Source: Dehalococcoidia bacterium (lineage in GTDB: Bacteria > Chloroflexota > Dehalococcoidia > Dehalococcoidales > UBA1222). From it: a DNA stretch of 35,064 bases. The stretch lies in the NCBI GenBank assembly GCA_003597995.1, contig QZJY01000010.1, forward strand, positions 1 through 35,064, given 5' to 3'. A model generated the notes under the pieces. The model had not been told where the DNA came from, did no database searches, and worked only from the letters and a program-made list of their open reading frames with translations. The translations under genes were made by a program, and so were the position numbers. This document shows, piece after piece, positions 23,738 to 34,194 of the stretch; position 1 is the stretch's first letter; the number at the start of each line of letters is the position of its first letter.

Positions 23738-24556
23738 CTAGAGGTTGAATCCCTTGAAGCGGGTGGGTTTACCGGCAGTCTGCCTTCCGGCCAGTATGGC
23801 TGCCCCGACGGCCCCCATCAGCTCCGGGTGTTCGGGGATGATTATCTCGGTTTTCAGTTCATCTTCGAAGGCGCGCACCATGCCGTGGTTGAAGGCCAGC
23901 CCTCCCTGGAATACCACGGGCGGCAGGATTTCTTTCCCGGCGGCCACGCTGTTGAGGTAGTTGTGCACGAGCGTTTGACATAACCCAAAGACAATGTCTT
24001 CCAGCCTGCCGCCGCTCTGCTGCCGGTGTATCATCTCCGATTCGGCAAAGACGGTGCACCTGCCCGCCAGTTTCGAGGGAGAGACGCTACCGCAGGCCAT
24101 CTCTCCAAACTCGCTAAGACTCAAGCCCAGTCTTTGCGCCTGGTGGTCCAGGAAGCTGCCAGTGCCAGCGGCGCACACGGTGTTCATGCCGAAGTCAGCT
24201 ACCAGTCCGTCTCTCAATAAAATTATCTTGCTGTCCTGCCCGCCGATTTCGATGACGGTGCGAGCCTGCGGAAAATAGTGCAGGGTGGAGGCGGCTTGAG
24301 CAGTGACCTCGTTCTTGACGATGTCAGCGCCTACCATTTTGCCCACAAGCTCCCTCGCGCTGCCCGTGACGGCCACCCGCTCAATGGAAATGCCGGCCGG
24401 CAATTGTCCCTGGATTTGCTTAAGTCCAAGTTTGACCGCAGCGACAGGTTCTCCGTGGGTGGGTACGCAGACATGCGCCGCCAGTTGCCAGCCGTCATCC
24501 AGGACAGCCAGCTTGGTGGACACCGAGCCCACATCGATACCGAGGTAATATTTCAT
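23738..24556 (-). CDS. ASKHA acyl-CoA dehydratase activase (HgdC/BadF family)
   Basis: 272 residues. Phosphate motif G-I-D-V-G-S-V-S-T-K near the N-terminus, I-E-I-G-G-Q-D-S-K, the cluster cysteines C128 (N-T-V-C-A-A-G-T-G) and C167 (A-G-R-C-T-V-F), and G-G-L-A-F-N. The family is a homodimeric ATPase that bridges one [4Fe-4S] cluster and transfers an electron to 2-hydroxyacyl-CoA dehydratases or benzoyl-CoA-reductase-type enzymes under anaerobic conditions. No dehydratase subunit gene is in the window, so the partner is unknown. It heads the plsX-trxB operon; a TATAAT lies at 24596-24601. Confidence 0.9.
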   Translation of the reverse strand: MKYYLGIDVGSVSTKLAVLDDGWQLAAHVCVPTHGEPVAAVKLGLKQIQGQLPAGISIERVAVTGSARELVGKMVGADIVKNEVTAQAASTLHYFPQARTVIEIGGQDSKIILLRDGLVADFGMNTVCAAGTGSFLDHQAQRLGLSLSEFGEMACGSVSPSKLAGRCTVFAESEMIHRQQSGGRLEDIVFGLCQTLVHNYLNSVAAGKEILPPVVFQGGLAFNHGMVRAFEDELKTEIIIPEHPELMGAVGAAILAGRQTAGKPTRFKGFNL

Positions 24557-24595
24557 CTCTCGCGAGCGAATCAGTCGAATACGAATAACCCTGTT

Positions 24596-24601
24596 ATTAT
24601 A
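24596..24601 (-). promoter_or_regulatory. -10 box of the activase-plsX-trxB operon
   Basis: The minus strand reads TATAAT. The -35 is weak and the leader would be about 33 nt, with only a faint GAGAG ribosome site. Confidence 0.45.
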
Positions 24602-24652
24602 CCGCTAAAACCGAAAATGCGAAATACGAATATCGAAATACGAAGGAAACTC

Positions 24653-24776
24653 TAAATCCCAATATCTAAATCCTAAACAAGCACGAAATCCCAATAACAA
24701 ATGACAAAAGTGTTTTGGATTTTGTGTTTTAGGATTTATTTAGTATTTAGGATTTGGTGCTTGGTGCTTTTCCAGG
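24653..24776. repeat. A+T-rich inverted dispersed repeat, copy A
   Basis: About 125 bp of AAATCC/GGATTT strings forming imperfect inverted arms (CTAAATCCTAAACAAGCAC on the left, GTTTTAGGATTTATTTAG on the right). It is closely similar to copy B at 29805-29930. There is no coding potential. It lies between the activase and amidohydrolase genes. Confidence 0.65.
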
Positions 24777-24790
24777 AGAAAGGCAGTGCG

Positions 24791-25969
24791 TCATTCCCCC
24801 TCGAACTCCAGTTTGACTGCTGCCAGAGTGTCGGGCGAGGCCAGCAGGTCTATAGCGGTCATGGCCAGTGCGTCGGCCGCTCTCAGGCTTTGCGTCAGTC
24901 CCCTCTCGGTGGCTGCATGGCGCGCGAACTCGGCAGTGTGCTCGCTCTCGCCGGGCGGGGCGATGGCCACCGACGTATGTATGGAAGGCACTATCTGGCT
25001 GACGTTGCCCATATCGGTGCTGCCGAAAGACTGCTCCGGATTGAAAAGGGGGACGGCGTGCCCGATGCGCTCCATATTCTCCGCATAGAGCCGCGCCATA
25101 ATGGCATTATTGCGCATGGGGGCGTATTCTTTTTCGTCCCAGCTATACTCCAGGCGCGCGCCGGTAGACAGGGCGGCGGCCTTGAAACAGTCCAGCACCT
25201 TTTCTCTGAGGGCGTTGAGATACCCGATATTGCCGGCGCGCACGAGGAAACGCCCGGCGGAATGGGCCGGCACGATATTGGCGGCTTTTCCGCCGTCGGT
25301 GATGATGCCGTGTATGCGCGCGTCGCTACGGATATGCTGGCGCAGCGCGTCGATGGCGTTGAATGACAGTATCATGGCCTCCAGCGCGTTGACGCCGAGG
25401 TCCGGATGGGCGGCGGCGTGGGCTTCCTTGCCGAAGAATTCAACATTGAGCGCCATGCAGGCCAGCGCCGTGATGGTGGCGCTGTCGTGGGTGGCCGGGT
25501 GCATCATCATGGCGGCGTCGATGCCGGCGAAAGCCCCGCGCTCAACCATGATTATCTTGCCGCCGTTCAGCTCCTCGGCGGGCGTGCCGATGACCTGTAC
25601 GCTTCCGCCGAATTTGTTCGCGGCCTCCTTAGAGCCGATGGCGGCGGCCACGGCGGCAGTGGCGATGAGGTTATGCCCGCAGGCATGTCCCAAGTCTGGC
25701 AGCGCGTCGTATTCGGCGATGAAGGCGATGACGGGTTTACCCTGGCCGTACGAGGCGCGGAAGGCCGTCGGCAGTTCGCATATGCCGCGCTCAATTGAAA
25801 AACCATTGCTCTCCAGTTCCTGCGTCAGCCAGGCAACCGCCTGATGCTCGTTCATGGCGGTTTCGGGGTGACTGTGAATCTGGTGGGTGAGGATACGGAG
25901 TTCCGCCTGGCGGCGCCTGGTCGCGTTCCTGGCCCGGGCTTTAAGCTCGATTAGTTCGTTCGTGTCCAT
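24791..25969 (-). CDS. M20-family amidohydrolase/peptidase
   Basis: 392 residues. The zinc-site segment A-E-Y-D-A-L-P-D-L-G-H-A-C-G-H-N, then G-T-P-A-E-E-L-N-G-G-K, H-P-A-T-H-D (metal ligand) and the dimerisation region G-K-E-A-H-A-A-A-H-P-D. The pattern is that of M20D-type amidohydrolases, including AbgB-like aminobenzoyl-glutamate hydrolases and N-acyl-amino-acid hydrolases; the substrate is not identifiable. No signal peptide. The ATG at 25969 lies exactly 7 nt after TATAAT (25982-25977), with no ribosome site, so it is a leaderless candidate. Confidence 0.9.
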   Translation of the reverse strand: MDTNELIELKARARNATRRRQAELRILTHQIHSHPETAMNEHQAVAWLTQELESNGFSIERGICELPTAFRASYGQGKPVIAFIAEYDALPDLGHACGHNLIATAAVAAAIGSKEAANKFGGSVQVIGTPAEELNGGKIIMVERGAFAGIDAAMMMHPATHDSATITALACMALNVEFFGKEAHAAAHPDLGVNALEAMILSFNAIDALRQHIRSDARIHGIITDGGKAANIVPAHSAGRFLVRAGNIGYLNALREKVLDCFKAAALSTGARLEYSWDEKEYAPMRNNAIMARLYAENMERIGHAVPLFNPEQSFGSTDMGNVSQIVPSIHTSVAIAPPGESEHTAEFARHAATERGLTQSLRAADALAMTAIDLLASPDTLAAVKLEFEGE

Positions 25970-25976
25970 TGAGGAT

Positions 25977-25982
25977 ATTATA
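25977..25982 (-). promoter_or_regulatory. -10 box of the amidohydrolase gene, leaderless
   Basis: The minus strand reads TATAAT with TTGTAG 17 bp upstream. Seven nucleotides separate it from ATG 25969. Confidence 0.6.
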
Positions 25983-26097
25983 GACGACTCAACGACGGGC
26001 TACAAAGAGGCAAGTGGTTAAACGGGTATCAATGCGAGTCTACTTCAATTATCTCTGTTCCTTGATGGGCGAGACAAGAGATGGACATCATACAAAG

Positions 26098-26106
26098 TGG
26101 TAGAAT
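26098..26106 (+). promoter_or_regulatory. Extended -10 of the 26113 gene, leaderless
   Basis: TGG-TAGAAT ends 6 nt before the ATG; there is no -35 and no ribosome site. Confidence 0.55.
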
Positions 26107-26112
26107 AGGGGC

Positions 26113-26838
26113 ATGTTCAGAGCAATATTCTTGGGCATTGTTAGGGTGTTAGCGCTTCTTTTGACTGCTGTTGGTTTGGGGTTTGACCTCAGTGGAGTAA
26201 GCCTATTAGGTCTTTCGTCAGATGGATTGCGGATTATGGAAGTAGTTGCTTTTACTGTATTCGTAATCCTTTATATTTGGAGGGAAGCGGATTTAATCAT
26301 GCAACCACACCCTAGAGTTGAATTCAATGGCTTTTCGCCAGCTATTACTGAGGTGATGTATTTTGAAAAAGGTGCGGGTTTCCTCAAACCTGCGTATTTC
26401 GTAAGGTTAGCCTTCAAAAATAATGCTAAAAATCCCTCTGGCGTAGAATCTACAGCACAAGCCCTAACTGCCTCAATAACCATCTTCGATAAAAGTAGAA
26501 AGACGATTGACGCTTGGGAGGGCCGATGGGCTAACCAAGAACATCCCTGCGATTCAGACGGGATATGGTTATTAAACAGAATTGATTTACCGGCAAATAA
26601 TCAAGAGGCAATTCTTGATATTGGATTCCGGCATCGAGGTAGACAGGAATTCGAGGGATGGGATAATAAAAGACTTTGTGGGTTGCTGGAAAGGAAGTCA
26701 ATTAAACCTGGTTTCTATAAACTTCAGGTGACTCTGGCAGCATCCAATTTCAAGAAAAAGGATTTCAGGTTTAATCTCACCATACCAGAGGAGCCTCAAT
26801 CAGATTCATACCAAGTTCAAATTGAGGCTATTAACTAA
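26113..26838 (+). CDS. Membrane-anchored protein of unknown function
   Basis: 241 residues; not recognised. Two hydrophobic helices near the N-terminus (about 4-24 and 41-57) are followed by W-R-E-A-D and a roughly 180-residue soluble domain with alternating hydrophobic strands (V-R-L-A-F-K-N-N-A-K, L-T-A-S-I-T-I-F-D, F-Y-K-L-Q-V-T-L-A-A-S), suggesting a beta-sandwich of uncertain side. The codon and base composition are clearly A+T-richer than in flanking genes. It is transcribed alone between a leftward peptidase gene and uvrA. No signal peptide cleavage or lipobox is visible. Confidence 0.7.
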   Translation: MFRAIFLGIVRVLALLLTAVGLGFDLSGVSLLGLSSDGLRIMEVVAFTVFVILYIWREADLIMQPHPRVEFNGFSPAITEVMYFEKGAGFLKPAYFVRLAFKNNAKNPSGVESTAQALTASITIFDKSRKTIDAWEGRWANQEHPCDSDGIWLLNRIDLPANNQEAILDIGFRHRGRQEFEGWDNKRLCGLLERKSIKPGFYKLQVTLAASNFKKKDFRFNLTIPEEPQSDSYQVQIEAIN

Positions 26839-26907
26839 TACTGCACGCAATCTACTTGCTCTTTGTTTTACAATGTAAATCTAGGTTGTCTAGCGTACCC
26901 CATCGGC

Positions 26908-26936
26908 TTGTCCAAAATCGTGCCTGATGCTACAAT
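26908..26936 (+). promoter_or_regulatory. uvrA promoter, near-leaderless
   Basis: TTGTCC (26908-26913), 17 bp, TACAAT (26931-26936) with TGC directly before the -10. The start would fall about 7 nt before ATG 26951. No LexA-like box was identified nearby. Confidence 0.65.
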
Positions 26937-26950
26937 ATATATGTAAATTT

Positions 26951-29804
<2,854 letters not shown>

Positions 29805-29809
<5 letters not shown>

Positions 29810-29930
29810 ATCCTAATATCTAAATCCCAAACAAATTCAAAACACAAAATTCAAATTGAAAATCTTTTGGGCTTTGAATTTGATATATTGGCGCTTGTTT
29901 AGGATTTAGTGTTTGGAGCTTAGGATTTTC
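29805..29930. repeat. A+T-rich inverted dispersed repeat, copy B
   Basis: About 125 bp with the same TCTAAATCC / GTTTAGGATTTAG strings as copy A at 24653, in imperfect inverted arms around an A+T-rich centre. It overlaps the end of uvrA and fills the gap to the convergent transporter gene. Confidence 0.65.
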
Positions 29931-29933
29931 CGG

Positions 29934-32018
29934 CTATTTCTCTAAGAGGTATGGCACCATCACCAGCGTCACGTTGGGGTGTTTTTCGAAGATTTCGCGC
30001 AGGCGGGCGGCGGTGCGGTTGTGCAGGAAGCGTTCGCCGAAATGCGCCGTGATAAACTCCGGCAGCACGAGAGTGATGAAAGCCGTGGGGGACTGGCTGT
30101 GAATGGCGGCGATATAATCGCTCAAGGGCTGGATAAAGCTGCGCGTGGGAGACTCGATAATGACGAGTTTCAGGTCCGGGGCGTACTTCTGCATCTTGTC
30201 CTTGAGTTTCTGCGTGCGCTCCGGGTCGGTGGCGATATGCAGCACCACCTTCTCGGCATCGATGGTGCGGGCGAAAGAAAAAGCCCGTAGCGAAGCGTAG
30301 TTCACGTCGTCGATGAGCACCAGCACCAGTTGTTCAATTTTGGTAGGAGGCAGCTGGTCGGGTAATATACTCAACTCTTTGCCCACAAGGGTATAGTGCC
30401 GGTGTACCAGCATGAGAAGACTTACAATGATAGGTATAAGGACCACTATCAGCCAGCCGCCGGAGGTGAACTTGGTCAATATGGCGATCACCAGGACGAT
30501 AGCTGTCAGTATGGCACCGGTGGCATTGATGACCATGCTCCTCTTCCAGCCGGGGGTACGCGACCTCCACCAGTGCACCACCATTCCCAAATTAGATAAA
30601 CAGAAGGCCAAGAACACGCCGATGGCGTAGAGGTTTATCAGGCGGTCGACGTTACCCTCGAAGACCACCACCAGAGCGGCGGCAACGATTCCCAGGAAAA
30701 GAATGCCTGTAGAAAACACCAGCCGGTCGCCGCGGAACTTGAACTGGTGCGGCATGAAATTGTCGCGCGCCAGAACCGATGCAAGCCGCGGAAAACCGTT
30801 GAAGGCCGTATTGGCAGCCACCACCAGTATGCCCACGGTAGCGAACTGAAAGACGTAATAGAAAATGTTATGTCCAAAAACAGCCAGGGCAACCTGGGAG
30901 ATGATAGTCTCCTTACCAGGCACCAGTTGCATATGGGTGGATAAAAAGGTAATGCCCAGGAAGAAAATTCCGAGCAGAGTGGCCATGATAGTGAGGGTTG
31001 TGGCGGCATTTCTAGACGAAGGTGTTTTGAAAGCGGGCACTGCGTTGGAAATAGCTTCCGTGCCGCTCATGGCCACTGCTCCCGCCGAGAAGGCGCGCAG
31101 CACTAACCACAGGGTTAACGGCGCTGTTGACACCAATACAGGCGGGGCAGTTGACGCGTGCAGTGTGCCTGTGGACGCCTTTATCACTCCCATAACGATC
31201 ATAATGCACATGCCGACGATGAACAGGTAGGTAGGAATGGAAAAGACGGTCCCGGCCTCGCGCACCCCGCGCAGGTTCCCCAGAATCATCAGGCCGATGA
31301 AAAAAATACTCAACATGACTGTCAGGTTCAGGTACGGTGGTAACGATGCGGTCAGGTTGTTCACCTGCGTTTCGTGGCCTGAGGCGATGAGCGCTGAGAT
31401 TACGCCCTGCGACCCGGCAACGATTGAAACGGACACTGTTAACACGTAGTCGATGAGAAGGGCCGCCGCCGCGATCAGGCCGGAGCGCTGGCCCAGGTTT
31501 TCGCTGCTGACATTATAGGAACCGCCACCCTGCGGGTAGGCGTGTACGGTCTGGCGGTAGGAAAAAGCCACAATGGAGAGCAGTATCGCCACGGCCAGAG
31601 CGGTGTACATGGATACGCCCAGGGCAGCGCTCCCCGCCACCATCAGTATGGCCAGCGAGGCTTCTGTGGCATAGGCGCTGGAGGAAATGGCGTCGGAGCC
31701 GAATACGGCCAGCGCCCTTATCTTGTTCAGACGCTGCTGGCCTTCCTCGGCTGTATAAAGCGGACGACCTATGAAGAATCTTTTGAGATTGCGGAAGCCG
31801 CGCTCTAAACTGTTTTGTGGAATCTCTTTTTCAGGCTTGGCCACGAAATAGCCCGGTCCGGCCTTGATAAAGCGGCTGACGCGCTTAACCCTGGCATAAG
31901 ATTCACCAGGCCGCGCGCCGCGGTGCGTCTCAATACTTATCAGGTCGGGGTTGAGCTTGCCGATGTCTTCCTTTTTTCCGTTAGAGCTCGAGCTGCCGTT
32001 ATTCGTATCAGGGCTCAT
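29934..32018 (-). CDS. KimA-like APC-superfamily transporter (probable potassium importer)
   Basis: 694 residues. About 85 polar residues precede the core. The segment F-I-G-R-P-L-Y-T and then L-N-K-I-R-A-L-A-V-F-G-S-D-A-I-S-S-S-A-Y-A-T-E is characteristic of KimA/YdaO-like members of the APC superfamily; H-A-Y-P-Q-G-G-G-S-Y is the substrate-path motif. About twelve hydrophobic helices extend to residue 530 or so, and a soluble C-terminal domain (about 545-694, starting E-Q-L-V-L-V-L-I-D-D-V) resembles a USP-like fold. KimA imports K+ with protons and is regulated by c-di-AMP in Bacillus; that regulation is not shown here. The ATG lies 10 nt after TATAAT without a ribosome site. Confidence 0.82.
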   Translation of the reverse strand: MSPDTNNGSSSSNGKKEDIGKLNPDLISIETHRGARPGESYARVKRVSRFIKAGPGYFVAKPEKEIPQNSLERGFRNLKRFFIGRPLYTAEEGQQRLNKIRALAVFGSDAISSSAYATEASLAILMVAGSAALGVSMYTALAVAILLSIVAFSYRQTVHAYPQGGGSYNVSSENLGQRSGLIAAAALLIDYVLTVSVSIVAGSQGVISALIASGHETQVNNLTASLPPYLNLTVMLSIFFIGLMILGNLRGVREAGTVFSIPTYLFIVGMCIMIVMGVIKASTGTLHASTAPPVLVSTAPLTLWLVLRAFSAGAVAMSGTEAISNAVPAFKTPSSRNAATTLTIMATLLGIFFLGITFLSTHMQLVPGKETIISQVALAVFGHNIFYYVFQFATVGILVVAANTAFNGFPRLASVLARDNFMPHQFKFRGDRLVFSTGILFLGIVAAALVVVFEGNVDRLINLYAIGVFLAFCLSNLGMVVHWWRSRTPGWKRSMVINATGAILTAIVLVIAILTKFTSGGWLIVVLIPIIVSLLMLVHRHYTLVGKELSILPDQLPPTKIEQLVLVLIDDVNYASLRAFSFARTIDAEKVVLHIATDPERTQKLKDKMQKYAPDLKLVIIESPTRSFIQPLSDYIAAIHSQSPTAFITLVLPEFITAHFGERFLHNRTAARLREIFEKHPNVTLVMVPYLLEK

Positions 32019-32028
32019 ATTTTATGCA

Positions 32029-32058
32029 ATTATATTCCTACTATTACCGCAGACGCAA
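32029..32058 (-). promoter_or_regulatory. Promoter of the KimA-like gene, near-leaderless
   Basis: The minus strand carries TTGCGT (32058-32053), 18 bp, TATAAT (32034-32029). The -10 ends 10 nt before the ATG at 32018. Confidence 0.55.
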
Positions 32059-32233
32059 TGACACTCGAATACGCTTATTGGATTGTATATTTATAGCACT
32101 TTTTGAGGGAGCACGCCACAAGTGGGCCGTTTAAGGTAAGGTTGTCTCTTCAGCCGACAGGCGACGGGATGGGCTAAGCAGGGGTTTCTATTCGGAACTC
32201 GAAGGTGCGACTGACCGGTTGCAACCTCCATGA

Positions 32234-32264
32234 GGATAGCTATCCCGGCACGAGGCATCGTGCC
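32234..32264. repeat. Palindromic intergenic repeat behind the kinase gene
   Basis: The perfect 12-bp palindrome GGATAGCTATCC (32234-32245) is next to the hairpin GGCACGA-ggca-TCGTGCC (32247-32264), which directly follows the kinase stop codon. It shares the palindrome-then-CTAC layout with the element at 21652. It may help end the two-component transcript. Confidence 0.5.
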
Positions 32265-32265
32265 T

Positions 32266-33387
32266 CTACATTTCCGGCAGGCTGAAGGAAAAGGTGCTGC
32301 CTGCGCCGGGTTTACTTTCCATCCGGATGCTGCCTCCCTGTGCTTCCACAAGCTGTTTGGCGATAGCCAGCCCCAGCCCCGAGCCGCCGGTGGAACGCGA
32401 GCGCGAGCGGTCCACCCGGTAAAACCGCTCGAAGACCAGCGGCAGGTTTTCCGCCGGTATACCCTGCCCGTGGTCGGCTACGGAAACCGCCACGTTTCCC
32501 TTCTCAGAGATAACCTGAACCTCTATGCTGCGGCCATCAGGGCTGTATTTAAGGGCGTTGTCTATCAGGTTGCGCAGCACCTGCGCCGTACGGTCGGCAT
32601 CCGCACTGACCAGCTCGATTTTGGAAGGAATCGAGAGTTTTATCTCTATCCCGCGCGTGGAGGCCACGGCTTTGAACGAATCCACCACTCTGGCACTCAG
32701 CTTGCCGAGGTCCAGCGGCTGCAAATCGAATTTCAGTTGCCCTGCCTCGGCCAGCGACAGCGTGCGCAAATCCTCGACCAGGCGCGCCAGCTCGAGTGTT
32801 TCGCCGTGCAGGGTGTCCAGCGTCTGGCGGTTATTGGGTAGCACGCCGTCAATCATGCCTTCTATGTTGCCCTGCAGCACAGAAATAGGTGTGCGCAGCT
32901 CGTGGGCGATGTCGGCTATCATGTCGCGGCGCAGGTCGCGGTCGTGGCGCAGCGTGGCGGCCATGTTGTTGAAAGATTCCCCCAGGTCCTGCACCTCGCC
33001 GTAACCCTGCGCGTCCACTTTTTGCTCCAGGTCTCCCGCAGCCACTTTATGCGCCGCATCGGCGATCTGGTCCAGAGGCTGTGCTATCTGGCGCGAAAAA
33101 AGCCAGCCCAGCACGAGCGACAACACCACTCCCGCCGCTCCTGCTATCCACAGGAAACTCGCTATGCCGCTGAGGTAATCCTGCCGCGCCTGTAGCAGCG
33201 GCTGCCCCATCATGCCGCCCATCATGCCGCCCATCATGCCCATGCTTGTGATGAACGTATCGAGTTCGCTGTTGCCCGAACGGTAAGCCAGGATGGCCGC
33301 CAGAGCTATCCCCGATACCGAGACCACCAGGAAAGCTGCACTCAGTCTGAAAGAAAGACTGTTCCAGTAGCTTCTAGTCTTCTGCAC
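32266..33387 (-). CDS. Sensor histidine kinase with Met-rich external loop
   Basis: 373 residues from GTG 33387, behind GGAGGAGG and 14 nt inside the regulator gene; the frame extends further upstream but lies within that gene. Two membrane helices (about 15-35 and 75-96) bracket a loop of about 40 residues with M-G-M-M-G-G-M-M-G-G-M-M (49-60). Then HAMP (about 97-150), dimerisation His162 in D-I-A-H-E-L-R-T-P, N-box N-L-I-D-N-A-L-K-Y, G1 D-H-G-Q-G-I-P and G2 G-S-G-L-G-L-A. Methionine clusters bind Cu(I) or Ag(I) in other periplasmic proteins; sensing of such a metal is inferred. It is transcribed with the response regulator. Confidence 0.9.
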   Translation of the reverse strand: MQKTRSYWNSLSFRLSAAFLVVSVSGIALAAILAYRSGNSELDTFITSMGMMGGMMGGMMGQPLLQARQDYLSGIASFLWIAGAAGVVLSLVLGWLFSRQIAQPLDQIADAAHKVAAGDLEQKVDAQGYGEVQDLGESFNNMAATLRHDRDLRRDMIADIAHELRTPISVLQGNIEGMIDGVLPNNRQTLDTLHGETLELARLVEDLRTLSLAEAGQLKFDLQPLDLGKLSARVVDSFKAVASTRGIEIKLSIPSKIELVSADADRTAQVLRNLIDNALKYSPDGRSIEVQVISEKGNVAVSVADHGQGIPAENLPLVFERFYRVDRSRSRSTGGSGLGLAIAKQLVEAQGGSIRMESKPGAGSTFSFSLPEM

Positions 33388-34093
33388 AGCGCGCCTCCTC
33401 CAGTTTGTAGCCGACACCCTGCACGGTAACGATATTGCACCCCTTGCCGCCACTGGTAGTGGAGAGCTTGTGCCGGATATTTTTAATATGGGCGTCGATG
33501 GTGCGGTCGTAGCCCTCATAGGCCATGTCCATGGCGCGCTCGAGGAGCTGCTGGCGGCTGAGCACCCGTCCGGCCGACTGCGCCAGCGCCAGCACGATAC
33601 GGAACTCGGTGGCGGTCAGACTGACCGCCTGTCCGTGGCAGGTCACCTCGAAACGCTCCGGGTCGATAGTCATCTCGCCGAGGCATATAGGCTTGCCGCC
33701 TGATTCAGCCGGTTTCTGAGATCTCCTCAAGACCGCTTTTACCCTGGCGGTAAGCTCGCGCGGGCTGAAAGGTTTAACCACGTAGTCGTCGGCCCCCAGC
33801 TCCAGACCTACCAGCTTATCGGCATCCTCGGCTCTCGCCGTCAGCATGATGACCGGCACCTGCGAACTTCGCCGTATCCCGCGCAGAACGTCCAGGCCGT
33901 CAAGTTCCGGCATCATGATATCGAGGATTATCAGGTCGGGTTTTTCGCGGCGGAAGGCTTCCAGCGCCCGTTTCCCGTCCTGGGCCTCCGTCACCTGGTA
34001 GCCATCCTTTAACAGATAGCTGCGCACGATGGAGAGCACCTTGGGTTCGTCGTCCACCACGAGGATGCGGCCTTTTGTAGCTATCGGGTTCAT
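33374..34093 (-). CDS. OmpR-family response regulator
   Basis: 239 residues from ATG 34093. The receiver has the acidic pair D14-D15 (V-V-D-D-E-P), phosphoacceptor D58 (I-I-L-D-I-M-M-P), T in L-T-A-R-A and K in V-K-P-F-S-P-R-E-L. The C-terminal winged helix has L-T-A-T-E-F-R-I-V and G-Y-D-R-T-I-D-A-H-I-K-N-I-R-H-K-L. The ATG at 34102 overlaps the -10 box (TACAAT, 34106-34101), so 34093, exactly 7 nt downstream, is the likely leaderless start. It is the probable partner of the kinase and the likely regulator of the Met-rich secreted protein gene. Confidence 0.93.
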   Translation of the reverse strand: MNPIATKGRILVVDDEPKVLSIVRSYLLKDGYQVTEAQDGKRALEAFRREKPDLIILDIMMPELDGLDVLRGIRRSSQVPVIMLTARAEDADKLVGLELGADDYVVKPFSPRELTARVKAVLRRSQKPAESGGKPICLGEMTIDPERFEVTCHGQAVSLTATEFRIVLALAQSAGRVLSRQQLLERAMDMAYEGYDRTIDAHIKNIRHKLSTTSGGKGCNIVTVQGVGYKLEEARCAED

Positions 34094-34100
34094 ACTATCC

Positions 34101-34128
34101 ATTGTAACCTGCCTGTAGTCTGTGTCAA
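34101..34128 (-). promoter_or_regulatory. Promoter of the two-component operon, leaderless
   Basis: The minus strand carries TTGACA (34128-34123), 16 bp, TACAAT (34106-34101). Seven nucleotides separate it from ATG 34093. It begins just after the terminator of the upstream gene. Confidence 0.75.
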
Positions 34129-34137
34129 GCCTTTGTG

Positions 34138-34169
34138 AAAAAAAGTGAGGCGGCAGTTACGCCGCCTCA
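34138..34169 (-). terminator. Intrinsic terminator of the Met/Gly-rich secreted protein gene
   Basis: A perfect 9-bp stem TGAGGCGGC/GCCGCCTCA (34146-34154 with 34161-34169), 6-nt loop, followed on the minus strand by a T-run (A-run 34138-34144). It separates this gene from the two-component operon. Confidence 0.88.
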
Positions 34170-34194
34170 ACTCTTTCTCTTGTCTTGGTTAGGC

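Noticed and set aside
33388-33519. 44 extra N-terminal codons for the histidine kinase
   Set aside because: This extension lies inside the response-regulator coding sequence in another frame; GTG 33387 has a good ribosome site and gives a normal kinase N-terminus.
34094-34102. ATG 34102 as the response-regulator start
   Set aside because: It overlaps the -10 box TACAAT, so the transcript would not contain it; ATG 34093 fits the promoter.
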